Source of the DNA: Ectobacillus sp042610425
GTDB lineage: Bacteria > Bacillota > Bacilli > Bacillales > Bacillaceae_G
Direction: 5' to 3'
NCBI RefSeq assembly: GCF_042610425.1
Contig: NZ_JBGJZM010000002.1
Coordinates: 496,001-560,000, forward strand
Length of the DNA: 64,000 nucleotides
Of the stretch, positions 50,283 through 59,526 are shown one piece after another. Position numbers and translations under genes: made by a program. Under the pieces are notes generated by a model that did no database searches, was not told the DNA's origin, and saw only the letters and a list, made by a program, of their open reading frames with translations. Within the stretch, counting starts at the first letter, position 1. Each line of letters opens with the position of its first letter.

Positions 50283-51215
50283 CTATTTCAATCGATTTCG
50301 CAAAGAAAAACCTAAATCAATTATACCCAAGAAACTCACAAGAGAAAATAAGAACGGTATAAAGATTGATAATACAACCACAACTATCGGAATGAACTTT
50401 GGATATTCTTTTTTATAGCAGTAAAGGAACAGAAATGAAAAACCTTGAATAGTCATAATAATCGGCAGGATGAGATTTAAATTAAGGATAGCTATATATA
50501 AGTAGGAGCCTTCTTGTACTTGTATAAACATTGCTACAACTAGAAAGAGAACATAGTAGTAGAGTACACTTTTGGGCATTTGAATTTCACGAAATAATGG
50601 CCACGGTTGCACTTCAAACCGTAACCGCTTTAATATCGGCGTAGCAATAATAAGCGTTAGCCAGGACATCATAAAGGATCCCATAATGACTAGGGACGGG
50701 AGTGCATAACCCATAATTTTCGGCAGTTGCTTCATTTGCGCAAGCTGATTTTCATTTATTTGCATTCCCGTAGCCCGCATAAATTGTTCTGAAAATGCAA
50801 TAGATTGCGTAATGAGCTCCTGCGATTGTTGAATAAAATTATATGAAAAAAAAGTAACACTAATGATATAAAGAGCTACCAAATTTATAGTATAAATGAG
50901 CGCTCCTGCGACTAGGAGTTGCAAGGCTCTCTTTTTATGCTTATACATAATTCCAAGAACAATGCCTGTCGTACCAAACATAATAGCCGTTGAAATCGTA
51001 AGTAAGGAGCTCACTACAATCGACAATAGAGATGCTGCTACTAAGAGAATCAACGAATATTTCCATTCATGTCTCATCGCAAAAATAAGAAAAGGAATTG
51101 GAAGCGTAAAGGGAAGAATAATGCCAACAATCGGCATATAAAGTGTTGCAAGAAGTAAAACAATATACAATGCAAGAAGAACGGCACCTTCAGTAATCCA
51201 CCTAATATTTTTCAT
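50283..51215 (-). CDS. yybS: YybS family membrane protein (DUF2232)
   Basis: A 310-residue polytopic protein (about eight helices) of the DUF2232 family, always found next to gdpP in Bacillus. It shows ITEGAVLLALYIVLLLATLY at the start and TGIVLGIMYKHKKRA near residue 90. It may be a transporter-like S-component, but no function is proven. Confidence 0.88.
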   Translation of the reverse strand: MKNIRWITEGAVLLALYIVLLLATLYMPIVGIILPFTLPIPFLIFAMRHEWKYSLILLVAASLLSIVVSSLLTISTAIMFGTTGIVLGIMYKHKKRALQLLVAGALIYTINLVALYIISVTFFSYNFIQQSQELITQSIAFSEQFMRATGMQINENQLAQMKQLPKIMGYALPSLVIMGSFMMSWLTLIIATPILKRLRFEVQPWPLFREIQMPKSVLYYYVLFLVVAMFIQVQEGSYLYIAILNLNLILPIIMTIQGFSFLFLYCYKKEYPKFIPIVVVVLSIFIPFLFSLVSFLGIIDLGFSLRNRLK

Positions 51216-51359
51216 TGTTTTCCCTCATCTTTCAATCATAAACTATAAAATGACCATCCTTATTTTCATTTTAACTATGAATAGTATGGAAGCTATCTAA
51301 TAAAGAGCATAGTAAAATGCACAGTAGAGATATTTCCCTACTGTGCATTTTCACAGTTC

Positions 51360-51596
51360 TTATTCTGCCACATATGGTAAAAGTGCCATTTGACGAGAAC
51401 GTTTAATTGCAATTGTTAATCTACGTTGGTATTTAGCGCTAGTACCAGTTACACGACGAGGTAAAATCTTACCGCGTTCAGAAACGAAACGTTTAAGAAG
51501 TTCTACATCTTTATAGTCAATGTGTGTAATACCGTTAGAAGTAAAGTAACATACTTTACGACGTTTTGCGCGACCGCCTTTACGTCCAGGAGCCAT
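51360..51596 (-). CDS. rpsR: 30S ribosomal protein S18
   Basis: About 78 residues: MAPGRKGGRAKRRKVCYFTS and the conserved LLKRFVSERGKILPRRVTGT, SAKYQRRLTIAIKRSRQMAL. GGAGGG fits the second of two adjacent ATGs (51596). It is the last gene of the rpsF-ssb-rpsR operon. Confidence 0.97.
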   Translation of the reverse strand: MAPGRKGGRAKRRKVCYFTSNGITHIDYKDVELLKRFVSERGKILPRRVTGTSAKYQRRLTIAIKRSRQMALLPYVAE

Positions 51597-51626
51597 CATA
51601 ATCCCTCCATTCTTATATTATAAACG

Positions 51627-52130
51627 TTAAAATGGTAGGTCATCATCCGAAATATCGATTGGTTGACCTGCATTTGCAAAAGGATCATCGTTTTTAGCAT
51701 TTCCCGATTTAGAGTTGCTAGACGATCCAAATGGGTTGTTTTGTGGTCCTTGGTTTCCATAATCGGAACCAGCAGGTTGAGAATTGTACGATCCACGTTG
51801 ATCACTACTAGACTTCGTATCCAAAAATTGCACGCTTTCTGCAACAATTTCTGTTACATATACACGCTTACCATCTTGTCCCTCATAGTTGCGAGTTTGA
51901 ACACGGCCATCAACACCAGCAAGGCTGCCTTTTTTTAAATAGTTCGCTACGTTTTCAGCTTGCTTTCGCCATACAACACAGTTAATAAAATCAGCTGTGC
52001 GTTCGCCTTGTTGATTCGAAAATGGTCGATTTACTGCTAATGTAAAAGTAGCTACTGCGACTCCATTTGGTGTATAACGTAAGTCTGGATCTTTCGTCAA
52101 TCGCCCAACGAGTATAACGCGATTCATCAA
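51627..52130 (-). CDS. ssb: Single-stranded DNA-binding protein SsbA
   Basis: 167 residues: an OB fold with NRVILVGRLTKDPDLRYTPN and FINCVVWRKQAENVANYLKK, a Gly/Ser/Asn-rich linker and the partner-binding tail IDISDDDLPF. It covers ssDNA at forks and recruits repair proteins. The likely start is TTG (52130), matching the M-x-N-R-V start of relatives, or the ATG next to it. Confidence 0.96.
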   Translation of the reverse strand: MMNRVILVGRLTKDPDLRYTPNGVAVATFTLAVNRPFSNQQGERTADFINCVVWRKQAENVANYLKKGSLAGVDGRVQTRNYEGQDGKRVYVTEIVAESVQFLDTKSSSDQRGSYNSQPAGSDYGNQGPQNNPFGSSSNSKSGNAKNDDPFANAGQPIDISDDDLPF

Positions 52131-52162
52131 CCGAACCCACTCCCCTTATATATTCATTAATC

Positions 52163-52450
52163 TTATTCTTCTTCTTTTACAACAATATGACGGATAATAT
52201 CTTCACTGATCTTAGCTAAACGATCGAATTCTTGAACTGCAGGAGCTTCAGAATTGATTTTTAGAATCATGTAGATACCATCATGGAAATCGTTAATTTC
52301 ATAAGCTAAGCGGCGCTTACCCCATTCCTTAACGTTAGTAATTTCCGCACCATTGTCAGTTAACACGTTAGAGAAACGTTCAACTAAAGCTTTTTTAGCT
52401 TCATCTTCAATGTTTGGACGGATGATATACATAACTTCATACTTTTTCAT
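52163..52450 (-). CDS. rpsF: 30S ribosomal protein S6
   Basis: 95 residues: MKKYEVMYIIRPNIEDEAKK, EWGKRRLAYEINDFHDGIYM and a Glu-rich end. AAAGGAGGTGA directly precedes the ATG at 52450; longer frames upstream are not needed. It heads the rpsF-ssb-rpsR operon. Confidence 0.97.
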   Translation of the reverse strand: MKKYEVMYIIRPNIEDEAKKALVERFSNVLTDNGAEITNVKEWGKRRLAYEINDFHDGIYMILKINSEAPAVQEFDRLAKISEDIIRHIVVKEEE

Positions 52451-52465
52451 CACAGTCACCTCCTT

Positions 52466-52497
52466 TTGGACTAAACGGCCCAATTAATGGGCAAGGA
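52466..52497 (-). promoter_or_regulatory. Possible S6:S18 autoregulatory leader hairpin
   Basis: The minus-strand leader has GCCC-ATTAATT-GGGC (52478-52492) followed by CGTTTAGTCC, with CCG at the stem exit, shortly before the rpsF ribosome site. The S6:S18 leader motif is a hairpin with a conserved CCG in this place. The match is by eye only. Confidence 0.4.
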
Positions 52498-52575
52498 GCA
52501 ATTTATCAATTACTCACGAGATTAAATTATAGCATAGTCATATACTAGAAGCAACTTTATTCTAATACAAAAAAG

Positions 52576-52620
52576 AAAATGACTCAAAACAAGAAAATAC
52601 CTCTTTGTTTACGTCATTTT
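52576..52620 (-). terminator. Terminator after ychF
   Basis: AAAATGAC (52576-52583) pairs with GTCATTTT (52613-52620), with an inner AAACA/TGTTT stem, and T-rich sequence follows on the minus strand. Confidence 0.65.
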
Positions 52621-52689
52621 CCCAAAATGTTTCTAACATTCTTTTATTATTTGTATGTTAAATATTATTTTACATATACAATCATACTC

Positions 52690-53790
52690 TTACACGTTAA
52701 AGCGGAAATGCATAACGTCGCCATCTTGTACGACATAATCTTTTCCTTCTAAACGAACCCGACCTGCTTCTCTAGCTGCATTCATAGAGCCATTTTGCAG
52801 CAAATCCTCGTATGAAACAGTTTCTGCCCGAATAAAACCACGTTCAAAATCGGTATGAATAACCCCCGCACATTGTGGTGCCTTCATTCCCTTTTTAAAG
52901 GTCCAAGCACGAACTTCTTGAACACCTGCAGTGAAATAGGTAGCAAGACCGAGAAGGTGATAAGTAGCACGAATTAATTGATCTAGTCCAGATTCTTCAA
53001 TGCCAAGCTCCTGTAAGAATACTTTCTTTTCATCTTCTTCTAGCTCTGAAATTTCTGCCTCTATTTTTGCGCATACTACGATTACTTCCGCATTATCTAT
53101 AGCTGCAAATTCACGTACTCGTTTAACATATTCATTATCAGAAGGGTCCATCACATCGTCTTCACCTACGTTTGCAACGTATAACATTGGCTTAATCGTT
53201 AATAGGTGAAGCGTTTTAACAAGCTTCATTTCTTCTTCAGTAAATTCTACTGTACGAGCAGGTTGACTGTTTTCAAACGCATCCTTTAATCGTTCTAAAA
53301 TGCTAAACTCTGCTACCGCATCCTTATCCTTTTGCCTAGCAAGTTTTCCGACACGTTCTATACGTTTTTCTATCGTCTCATAATCTGCTAAAACTAATTC
53401 TAGATTAATGGTTTCGATATCAGAAATAGGATCTACTTTCCCTGATACATGCGTTATATTTTCATCTTCAAAACAGCGAACAACTTGGCAAATCGCATCA
53501 ACCTGACGAATATGTGATAAAAATTTATTACCTAGCCCTTCGCCTTTGCTTGCTCCTTTTACAATACCAGCAATATCAGTAAATTCAAAAACGGTCGGCA
53601 CTGTCTTTTTCGGTTGTACAAGCTCCGTTAATTTATTTAAACGTGAATCCGGAACTTCAACAATACCTACGTTCGGATCTATGGTACAGAACGGATAGTT
53701 TGCAGACTCTGCACCTGCTTGCGTAATTGCGTTAAACAGCGTTGATTTCCCTACATTTGGTAAACCAACGATACCAGCTGTTAATCCCAT
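52690..53790 (-). CDS. ychF: Redox-regulated ATPase/GTPase YchF
   Basis: A 366-residue Obg-like P-loop protein: GIVGLPNVGKSTLFNAITQA, the switch region FTDIAGIVKGASKGEGLGNK, an NVGED nucleotide-specificity motif (ATP-type) and a C-terminal TGS domain ending GKDYVVQDGDVMHFRFNV. It binds ribosomes. The ATG at 53790 has AGGAG; a GTG two codons earlier is worse placed. Confidence 0.96.
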   Translation of the reverse strand: MGLTAGIVGLPNVGKSTLFNAITQAGAESANYPFCTIDPNVGIVEVPDSRLNKLTELVQPKKTVPTVFEFTDIAGIVKGASKGEGLGNKFLSHIRQVDAICQVVRCFEDENITHVSGKVDPISDIETINLELVLADYETIEKRIERVGKLARQKDKDAVAEFSILERLKDAFENSQPARTVEFTEEEMKLVKTLHLLTIKPMLYVANVGEDDVMDPSDNEYVKRVREFAAIDNAEVIVVCAKIEAEISELEEDEKKVFLQELGIEESGLDQLIRATYHLLGLATYFTAGVQEVRAWTFKKGMKAPQCAGVIHTDFERGFIRAETVSYEDLLQNGSMNAAREAGRVRLEGKDYVVQDGDVMHFRFNV

Positions 53791-54023
53791 CCTCACTCAC
53801 TCCTAAATGAAAGCATCTATCACGATATGTCTTTCCAAAGTCATGGTAAATAATCCAACTCATCCATACTTCTTTATTGACATATGAGGGCTACGACATG
53901 ATTTCAATCTAATTCGCACCTTCGTGAAAAAGCTAAACGTATTTGTAATCTTTCATCATTATAGATAGTAACTACTTACTTGACAAGTGAAAGCAAGAAA
54001 CATTAGAAAAGCATAGACATGGC

Positions 54024-54227
54024 TTACTCTTCACTTTCATGTTTCACTAGAATTTTTTTCATCTTTCTTTCAAAATCCCGTCGTGGTATGAGTACGGAAT
54101 GTCCGCATCCCTCGCACTTAATTCGTATATCCATTCCCATTCTAATGATTTTCCACCGATTGGTTCCACAGGGATGTACCTTTTTCATTTCTACAATATC
54201 ATTTAGTGCAAACACTTTTTCTGCCAT
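54024..54227 (-). CDS. DUF951 family small protein (YyzM-like)
   Basis: 67 residues: FALNDIVEMKKVHPCGTNRW and KIIRMGMDIRIKCEGCGHSV with a C-x2-C pair and one more Cys, a probable zinc-binding beta-barrel. Members sit next to ychF and mscS in many Firmicutes; function unknown. GAGGTGA lies 7 bases before the ATG at 54227. Confidence 0.9.
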   Translation of the reverse strand: MAEKVFALNDIVEMKKVHPCGTNRWKIIRMGMDIRIKCEGCGHSVLIPRRDFERKMKKILVKHESEE

Positions 54228-54247
54228 ACAAATGTCACCTCTTACAG

Positions 54248-55129
54248 TCAATTTGCTTTTTGACTTTCTGCTTCTTGACGATTATACAAAATCATGTGAG
54301 GATATGGAATTTCAATGCCCTCTTCATCAAGTCGAAGCTTAATTTCCTTGCGAAGTGCTCTCCCTACTACAAAATGTTGCATAGGATGAACCTCAGCAAC
54401 AATACGCATAACAACATCAGATGCACCCAAATTTTGAATTCCCAGCAGTTCTGGTCGTTTTACCATTTGCTCGTAACGCATTGGAAGCTCATCAAGTAAT
54501 GATTCCAATACACGCTCTACATGATGAATATTACTATCATATGAAATACTAACATCAACAAACGCTACGCTATTACTTAAAGAGTAATTGGTTACTTCCT
54601 TAATTCCACCATTCGGTAGAATATGAAGCTCACCCGTCCAACTTTTTATTTTTGTAGTCCGTAATCCAATTTCTTGTACAACGCCTTCGAATCTACCAAG
54701 CTTTACGTAGTCCCCCACAGAAAATTGATCCTCTAACAAAATGAAAAAACCAGTAATAACATCTCGAACTAAGTTTTGAGCACCAAACCCGATTGCTAAC
54801 CCAATTACGCCCGCTCCAGCTAAAATCCCTCTCGTTTCAATTCCCAGTATACCTAATATCATAATAATAACTACGAAATATACGACATATGTAATGATAT
54901 TTTGTAGCAGTCTGGCAACAGTGGTTGTTCTTCTTTTAGACATAGAAAGTGGAGACTTTGCGTTTATTTTAAAAGCATTTCGGATAATTGCTTTTCCAAC
55001 TCGTACAGTAATGTTTGCTGCCAGAAGAATAAAGATAATTTTCACAACACCTATTGAAAAATTAATCCAAATTTTTGTATCTAATAAGAAACTCACTAGC
55101 TGATTATAGGTAGTCTCAAACCAACTCAT
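54248..55129 (-). CDS. Small-conductance mechanosensitive channel, MscS family
   Basis: A 293-residue channel: three membrane helices (about 20-40, 65-95 and 100-125), the pore helix GILAGAGVIGLAIGFGAQNL and the beta domain FSVGDYVKLGRFEGVVQEIG LRTTK in order. A cytoplasmic vestibule ends EEGIEIPYPHMILYN. It releases osmolytes at hypo-osmotic shock. It lies 20 bp ahead of the DUF951 gene. Confidence 0.93.
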   Translation of the reverse strand: MSWFETTYNQLVSFLLDTKIWINFSIGVVKIIFILLAANITVRVGKAIIRNAFKINAKSPLSMSKRRTTTVARLLQNIITYVVYFVVIIMILGILGIETRGILAGAGVIGLAIGFGAQNLVRDVITGFFILLEDQFSVGDYVKLGRFEGVVQEIGLRTTKIKSWTGELHILPNGGIKEVTNYSLSNSVAFVDVSISYDSNIHHVERVLESLLDELPMRYEQMVKRPELLGIQNLGASDVVMRIVAEVHPMQHFVVGRALRKEIKLRLDEEGIEIPYPHMILYNRQEAESQKAN

Positions 55130-55292
55130 TACGTAATCTCTCCTTAGTTTTTGAACATTTCATTTTATAATTGTAACAGAAATTTTTAATTCTTCTGTAC
55201 TAAAATAGTTTGCATTTTTATATTTTCATCCTTATTTGAAGTATAAAAAGTCTGGATTCCCGATATAATGATACTATTCTATAAAGGGATGG

Positions 55293-55913
55293 ATGTTTGT
55301 GAGCGTAGGATCATTTCGTTTTACCTTTCCGTTTCTTGATAAGCAGTCCCATTCACTATATTATGACGAACAAGATGTGAGTGATCGACTTAGCAAAACG
55401 TTAGATGAATTTGTTCCTTCCGAACTACTAGAACCTATTGTTTTAGTTTGTATTGGAAGCGATCGTTCCACTGGTGATTCGTTAGGCCCCTTAGTCGGTT
55501 CAAAGTTAATTGAAAGACAGATGGAAAATTTCCATCTATATGGCACGCTTGAGAAACCCGTCCATGCTTTAAATTTAGAAGAAACCTTGCTACATATAAC
55601 AAAGCGGCACACCAATCCATTTATTATAGCGATTGATGCCTGTTTAGGTAAAGCCCAGCATGTTGGTAGTATCTCTATTGGGAAAGGGCCTTGCAAACCA
55701 GGCGCAGCAATGAATAAAAGCCTTCCATCCGTAGGAAACCTACACATCCATGGCATCGTTAATATCCATGGATTTATGGAGTTTTTTGTTCTCCAAAATA
55801 CAAGATTACATTTAGTTATGAAAATGGCACATGTCATTGCTACAAGTATTCAAAAAACGGACTATGCTATTTCTCTTCGAAAAAAAAGGAAAGAGATGAT
55901 TCAAAAGGAGTAA
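55293..55913 (+). CDS. yyaC: Sporulation protein YyaC (DUF1256, spore protease-like)
   Basis: A 206-residue GPR-related protein: PIVLVCIGSDRSTGDSLGPL near 48, NPFIIAIDACLGKAQHVGSI near 107, and KGPCKPGAAMNKSLPSVGNL, the family's active-site-like regions. It is expected only in endospore formers, which supports Bacillaceae. It is the only plus-strand gene in this half. The ATG (55293) and GTG (55299) both lie within reach of AAAGGG. Confidence 0.92.
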   Translation: MFVSVGSFRFTFPFLDKQSHSLYYDEQDVSDRLSKTLDEFVPSELLEPIVLVCIGSDRSTGDSLGPLVGSKLIERQMENFHLYGTLEKPVHALNLEETLLHITKRHTNPFIIAIDACLGKAQHVGSISIGKGPCKPGAAMNKSLPSVGNLHIHGIVNIHGFMEFFVLQNTRLHLVMKMAHVIATSIQKTDYAISLRKKRKEMIQKE

Positions 55914-55961
55914 AATAATTACTCATTGAGTCACCTCTTTCTAGCATGTCTCATCCTTATA

Positions 55962-56807
55962 TTACTCGCCTGCTAATACATCTAAAATACGTTGTAAATC
56001 TTCCTTATTAAAAAAGTCGATTTCAATTTTACCTTTGTTGTCCTTCTCTTTAATTTTTACAGCTGTCCCAAATCGTTCACGTAAAACAGTTTCTTGCTCT
56101 ACATAATAAATATTCTGTTCTCTTTTTACCTTTTTTGTTTCACGTGGAACATTTTGATTCATTTGCTGTATTAATTGTTCCAATTGTCGAACATTTAAAC
56201 TTTCCTTTTGAATACGGCTAATAACAGCTTGTAATTTAGATTGATCCTTTAAACTCAAGAGTGTTCGCCCATGTCCCATTGAAAGTTTTCCTTCTGAGAT
56301 AAAATCCTGAACGTATGTAGGAAGAGAGAGTAGACGGATATGATTGGCGATATGTGGTCTACTTTTTGCTAATCGTTTTGCGAGTTGTTCTTGTGTGAGC
56401 TTAAGTTCCTCCATAAGCTTCTGATAAGCATGTGCTTCTTCAATTGGAGAAAGGTCTTCACGTTGCAGATTTTCTAATAGTGCTAATTCCATCATTTGTT
56501 GATCATTTAATCCACGAACAACTGCTGGAATATTTTCAAGTTCTGCTTCCTTTGCTGCTCGAAATCTGCGTTCCCCTACGACAATTTCATATCCTTTGAT
56601 ACTCTTCCGAACAATAATAGGTTGTAAAATACCATGTTCTTTGATTGAGTCCGTTAATTCTTGAATGGCTTCGTTCGAAAAATATTTACGAGGTTGATAG
56701 GGATTTGGACGAATTTGGTTCAATTCTATGTCTTGGACAATTTCCTCTTCTTTTGCCTCTAAATCAGGGAAAAGTGCTTGAATTCCTTTACCTAGTCCTT
56801 TAGCCAC
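55962..56807 (-). CDS. parB: Chromosome-partitioning protein ParB (Spo0J)
   Basis: A 281-residue CTPase clamp: N-terminal ParA-activating KGLGKGIQALFPD, ParB/Srx motifs IRPNPYQPRKYF and VVGERRFRAAKEAELENIPA, a HTH (LTQEQLAKRLAKSRPHIANH) and a C-terminal dimer domain. The GTG start at 56807 gives the expected MAKGLGKG and has AAGGAAG 9 bases upstream; it overlaps parA by 8 bp. A parS lies within the gene. Confidence 0.96.
   Translation of the reverse strand: MAKGLGKGIQALFPDLEAKEEEIVQDIELNQIRPNPYQPRKYFSNEAIQELTDSIKEHGILQPIIVRKSIKGYEIVVGERRFRAAKEAELENIPAVVRGLNDQQMMELALLENLQREDLSPIEEAHAYQKLMEELKLTQEQLAKRLAKSRPHIANHIRLLSLPTYVQDFISEGKLSMGHGRTLLSLKDQSKLQAVISRIQKESLNVRQLEQLIQQMNQNVPRETKKVKREQNIYYVEQETVLRERFGTAVKIKEKDNKGKIEIDFFNKEDLQRILDVLAGE
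56136..56151. promoter_or_regulatory. parS site within parB
   Basis: TGTTTCACGTGGAACA, whose complement TGTTCCACGTGAAACA is the B. subtilis consensus. ParB nucleation site, in the same gene as in B. subtilis. Confidence 0.95.
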
Positions 56808-57561
56808 CTGCAATCACTTCCTTCGCTAAATCTAAGTATACTTCAGCACCCTTGGACTTAGCATCATATAGCAAAATTGGTTTTCCGTGACTTGGTGCTT
56901 CACTTAGGCGAATATTTCTAGGAATAATGGAACGATATACTTTATCTCTGAAATACTTTTTCACTTCATCAATAACCTGAAGTCCCAAATTTGTTCTTGC
57001 ATCTAGCATTGTTAATAGTACACCTTGAATTGCTAAATTCTTATTTAAGTGTTTTTGAACAAGTCGTACCGTATTTAAAAGCTGGCTTAATCCTTCTAGG
57101 GCGTAGTATTCACATTGTACAGGAATAATAACCGAATCAGAAGCAGTAAGTGCATTAATCGTTATTAATCCGAGAGATGGAGGACAGTCAATTAAAATAT
57201 AGTCATATTCATCACGAATTGGCTGAAGAGCTCTTTTGAGACGCACTTCACGAGAAATTGTCGGGACTAGCTCTATTTCTGCTCCCGCCAATTGAATCGT
57301 TGCAGGAATCACAAATAAGTCCTTCATGACAGTTGGCTTGATGATATCACGTACATCCTCATCTTCAACAAGTATATTATATACACACTGCTTTAATTCA
57401 GATTTTTCGAGTCCGACTCCTGTTGTAGCATTTCCCTGCGCGTCAATATCTACAAGTAGAACCTTCTTCCCTAGTTGTGCTAAGCATGCTCCTAAATTAA
57501 CGGCGGTGGTTGTCTTTCCAACTCCACCTTTTTGATTGGCAATCGAAATAATTTTACCCAT
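56800..57561 (-). CDS. parA: Chromosome-partitioning ATPase ParA (Soj)
   Basis: A 253-residue deviant Walker ATPase: MGKIISIANQKGGVGKTTTA, LLVDIDAQGNATTG and YDYILIDCPPSLGLITINAL. It acts with ParB in origin segregation and as a switch of DnaA. The ATG at 57561 gives the size of Soj; it is preceded by AGG spaced 7 bases. It overlaps parB by 8 bp. Confidence 0.96.
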   Translation of the reverse strand: MGKIISIANQKGGVGKTTTAVNLGACLAQLGKKVLLVDIDAQGNATTGVGLEKSELKQCVYNILVEDEDVRDIIKPTVMKDLFVIPATIQLAGAEIELVPTISREVRLKRALQPIRDEYDYILIDCPPSLGLITINALTASDSVIIPVQCEYYALEGLSQLLNTVRLVQKHLNKNLAIQGVLLTMLDARTNLGLQVIDEVKKYFRDKVYRSIIPRNIRLSEAPSHGKPILLYDAKSKGAEVYLDLAKEVIAGG

Positions 57562-57830
57562 GGTAACACCTACCTTCAACTTTCTCCCCTACGAGTATGA
57601 TGTAAGCCCATTGTATCATGAATATGAGTATTTTCCGTTGTATTCTGTATAAAACTTCAAAATTTCCAATTAAAAATCATGAAAAGCTAGAAACTTTCCA
57701 TGATAGGATCATCCTCATCAACAGAAAATAACTTCTGTCATACATTTCAATAAAATATAATCGATACGTAAGCCTATTACGTATCGAAAAAAAGCCCCTT
57801 CTATTAAGAAGAGGTCGATAGAGAATGAAA

Positions 57831-58688
57831 CTAGCTTTTTTTCGGAATTTTTATCGTAATTTGATAGTATTCTTCATACTCTTGTTCCTCGGAATCAACC
57901 TTTAATCCGCTATCTTCAACCATTTGTAGCGATTGGCGAATCGTATTCATTGCAATTCGCATATCTCGACTTACGGCCTTACGTTTTTGTTTCGGCTTAG
58001 GATTACTTGGCTGTAAAACTTTTGCAACACGTTCTTCGGTTTGCTTTACGTTTAAATGAAAATCTAATATGTCTTGAAGAATTTTCAGCTGTGATTCTTC
58101 TTGTTTTAAGGGTATAAGTGCACGAGCATGTCGTTCGGTTATTGATTTATCTAATAATGCTTCTTTAACTCGTTCTGGAAGCTTTAAAAGACGAAGTTTA
58201 TTAGCAACCGTAGATTGTCCCTTACCAAGACGTTGCGCAAGAGCTTCTTGGGTTAAATTATGTAAATCTAATAATTTTTGATATGCCATTGCCTCTTCTA
58301 TGGCAGATAGTTCTTCCCGCTGCAAATTTTCTATCAGTGCTACAGAAGCTGTCTCCGTATCGTTCATATTTCTAATTATAGCAGGTATTGTTTCCCAACC
58401 CAACTTTGAAACTGCACGAAATCTTCTTTCACCAGCAATGATTTCATACCGATTTTCTTCATACATTCGCACTACAATAGGTTGAATCATTCCATGCGTT
58501 CGAATTGTTAAAGCTAGTTCATCAATACGAGCATCGTTAAATACAGTTCTTGGTTGATATTGATTGGGAATAATATTTTCTATTGGAATTTGAACGACTT
58601 CATCACGGAGTATGTCTTTATTTTCATCTTGCCCTAGTAAATCGTCCTTATCTCCCAAGCCAAGCAGACGAGAAAATGTATGTTTCAT
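57831..58688 (-). CDS. noc: Nucleoid occlusion protein Noc
   Basis: A 285-residue ParB paralogue: an N-terminal amphipathic membrane-targeting helix (MKHTFSRLLGLGDK), then QIPIENIIPNQYQPRTVFND, IIAGERRFRAVSKLGWETIP and HTH LTQEALAQRLGKGQSTVANK. Noc binds its own sites and stops FtsZ ring formation over the nucleoid. It lies between parA and rsmG as in B. subtilis. Confidence 0.94.
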   Translation of the reverse strand: MKHTFSRLLGLGDKDDLLGQDENKDILRDEVVQIPIENIIPNQYQPRTVFNDARIDELALTIRTHGMIQPIVVRMYEENRYEIIAGERRFRAVSKLGWETIPAIIRNMNDTETASVALIENLQREELSAIEEAMAYQKLLDLHNLTQEALAQRLGKGQSTVANKLRLLKLPERVKEALLDKSITERHARALIPLKQEESQLKILQDILDFHLNVKQTEERVAKVLQPSNPKPKQKRKAVSRDMRIAMNTIRQSLQMVEDSGLKVDSEEQEYEEYYQITIKIPKKS

Positions 58689-58726
58689 ACTACTCCACCA
58701 CCTCCTATTGAATACTAAACAAGAAA

Positions 58727-58742
58727 TGTTCCACGTGAAACA
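58727..58742. promoter_or_regulatory. parS site upstream of noc
   Basis: TGTTCCACGTGAAACA, exact consensus, in the gap between rsmG and noc. It is the third parS in the window. Confidence 0.95.
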
Positions 58743-58785
58743 TTAGGGCGCTACTTATACTATTCCATCATAATTCGAATAAGAT

Positions 58786-59505
58786 TTACTTTTCAATAGG
58801 CAATTTATTTGGCATACCGGGTTTACGTGGATATTTCTTTGGCGTTTTTCTACATTTTTCAATAATGATGATGTTTCGCTCACTTTCTTCAATTGGTAAT
58901 TGGAAGGTACTACTATCACGAATTTCCCCTCCAAGAACTTGTATGGCATGTTTGCCTGCTTCCAATTCTTCTTTAGCTGCAGCACCTTTCATGGCAATAA
59001 ATGTGCCACCTACTTTTACCAAAGGAAGGCAAAGCTCACTCAAAACAGACAAACGTGCTACAGCTCTAGCTGTTACAATATCAAATGATTCACGTATACC
59101 TTCTTTTCTACCAAATGTTTCTGCCCGGTCATGATAAAAGGCAACATTCTCTAGTTCAAGTGATGATGCTAAATAATTTAAAAACGTAATTCGTTTTTGT
59201 AAGGAGTCAACAATGGTAATTCGCAGCTGCGGAAAACAGATTTTTAAGGGGATGCTAGGAAACCCAGCACCTGCTCCTACGTCACAAAGGGAAAGAGGTT
59301 TAGATAAATCATAATAAAAGGCAGCTGTAATGGAATCAAAAAAATGCTTCAAATACACTTCATCTTTTTCAGTGATAGCAGTTAGATTCATTTTTTCGTT
59401 CCACTCTACTAACAGTTGGTAGTAGATTTCAAATTGATTAAGCTGCAGAGGAGAAAGGAAAATCCCTTTCTCCTCTAACATCGATTGGAAAAGTTGCATG
59501 TTCAT
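58786..59505 (-). CDS. rsmG: 16S rRNA (guanine527-N7)-methyltransferase RsmG
   Basis: A 239-residue SAM enzyme (GidB): YYQLLVEWNEKMNLTAI, the SAM loop LCDVGAGAGFPSIPLKICFP and DIVTARAVARLSVLSEL. It methylates G527 in the 530 loop; loss gives low-level streptomycin resistance. It follows mnmG by 21 bp. Confidence 0.96.
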   Translation of the reverse strand: MNMQLFQSMLEEKGIFLSPLQLNQFEIYYQLLVEWNEKMNLTAITEKDEVYLKHFFDSITAAFYYDLSKPLSLCDVGAGAGFPSIPLKICFPQLRITIVDSLQKRITFLNYLASSLELENVAFYHDRAETFGRKEGIRESFDIVTARAVARLSVLSELCLPLVKVGGTFIAMKGAAAKEELEAGKHAIQVLGGEIRDSSTFQLPIEESERNIIIIEKCRKTPKKYPRKPGMPNKLPIEK

Positions 59506-59526
59506 CTCTTTATATCTCCTACCTGT

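Noticed and set aside
55361..55837. 158-codon minus-strand frame opposite yyaC.
   Set aside because: It is the antisense shadow of a well-conserved sporulation gene with no start signal or motif.
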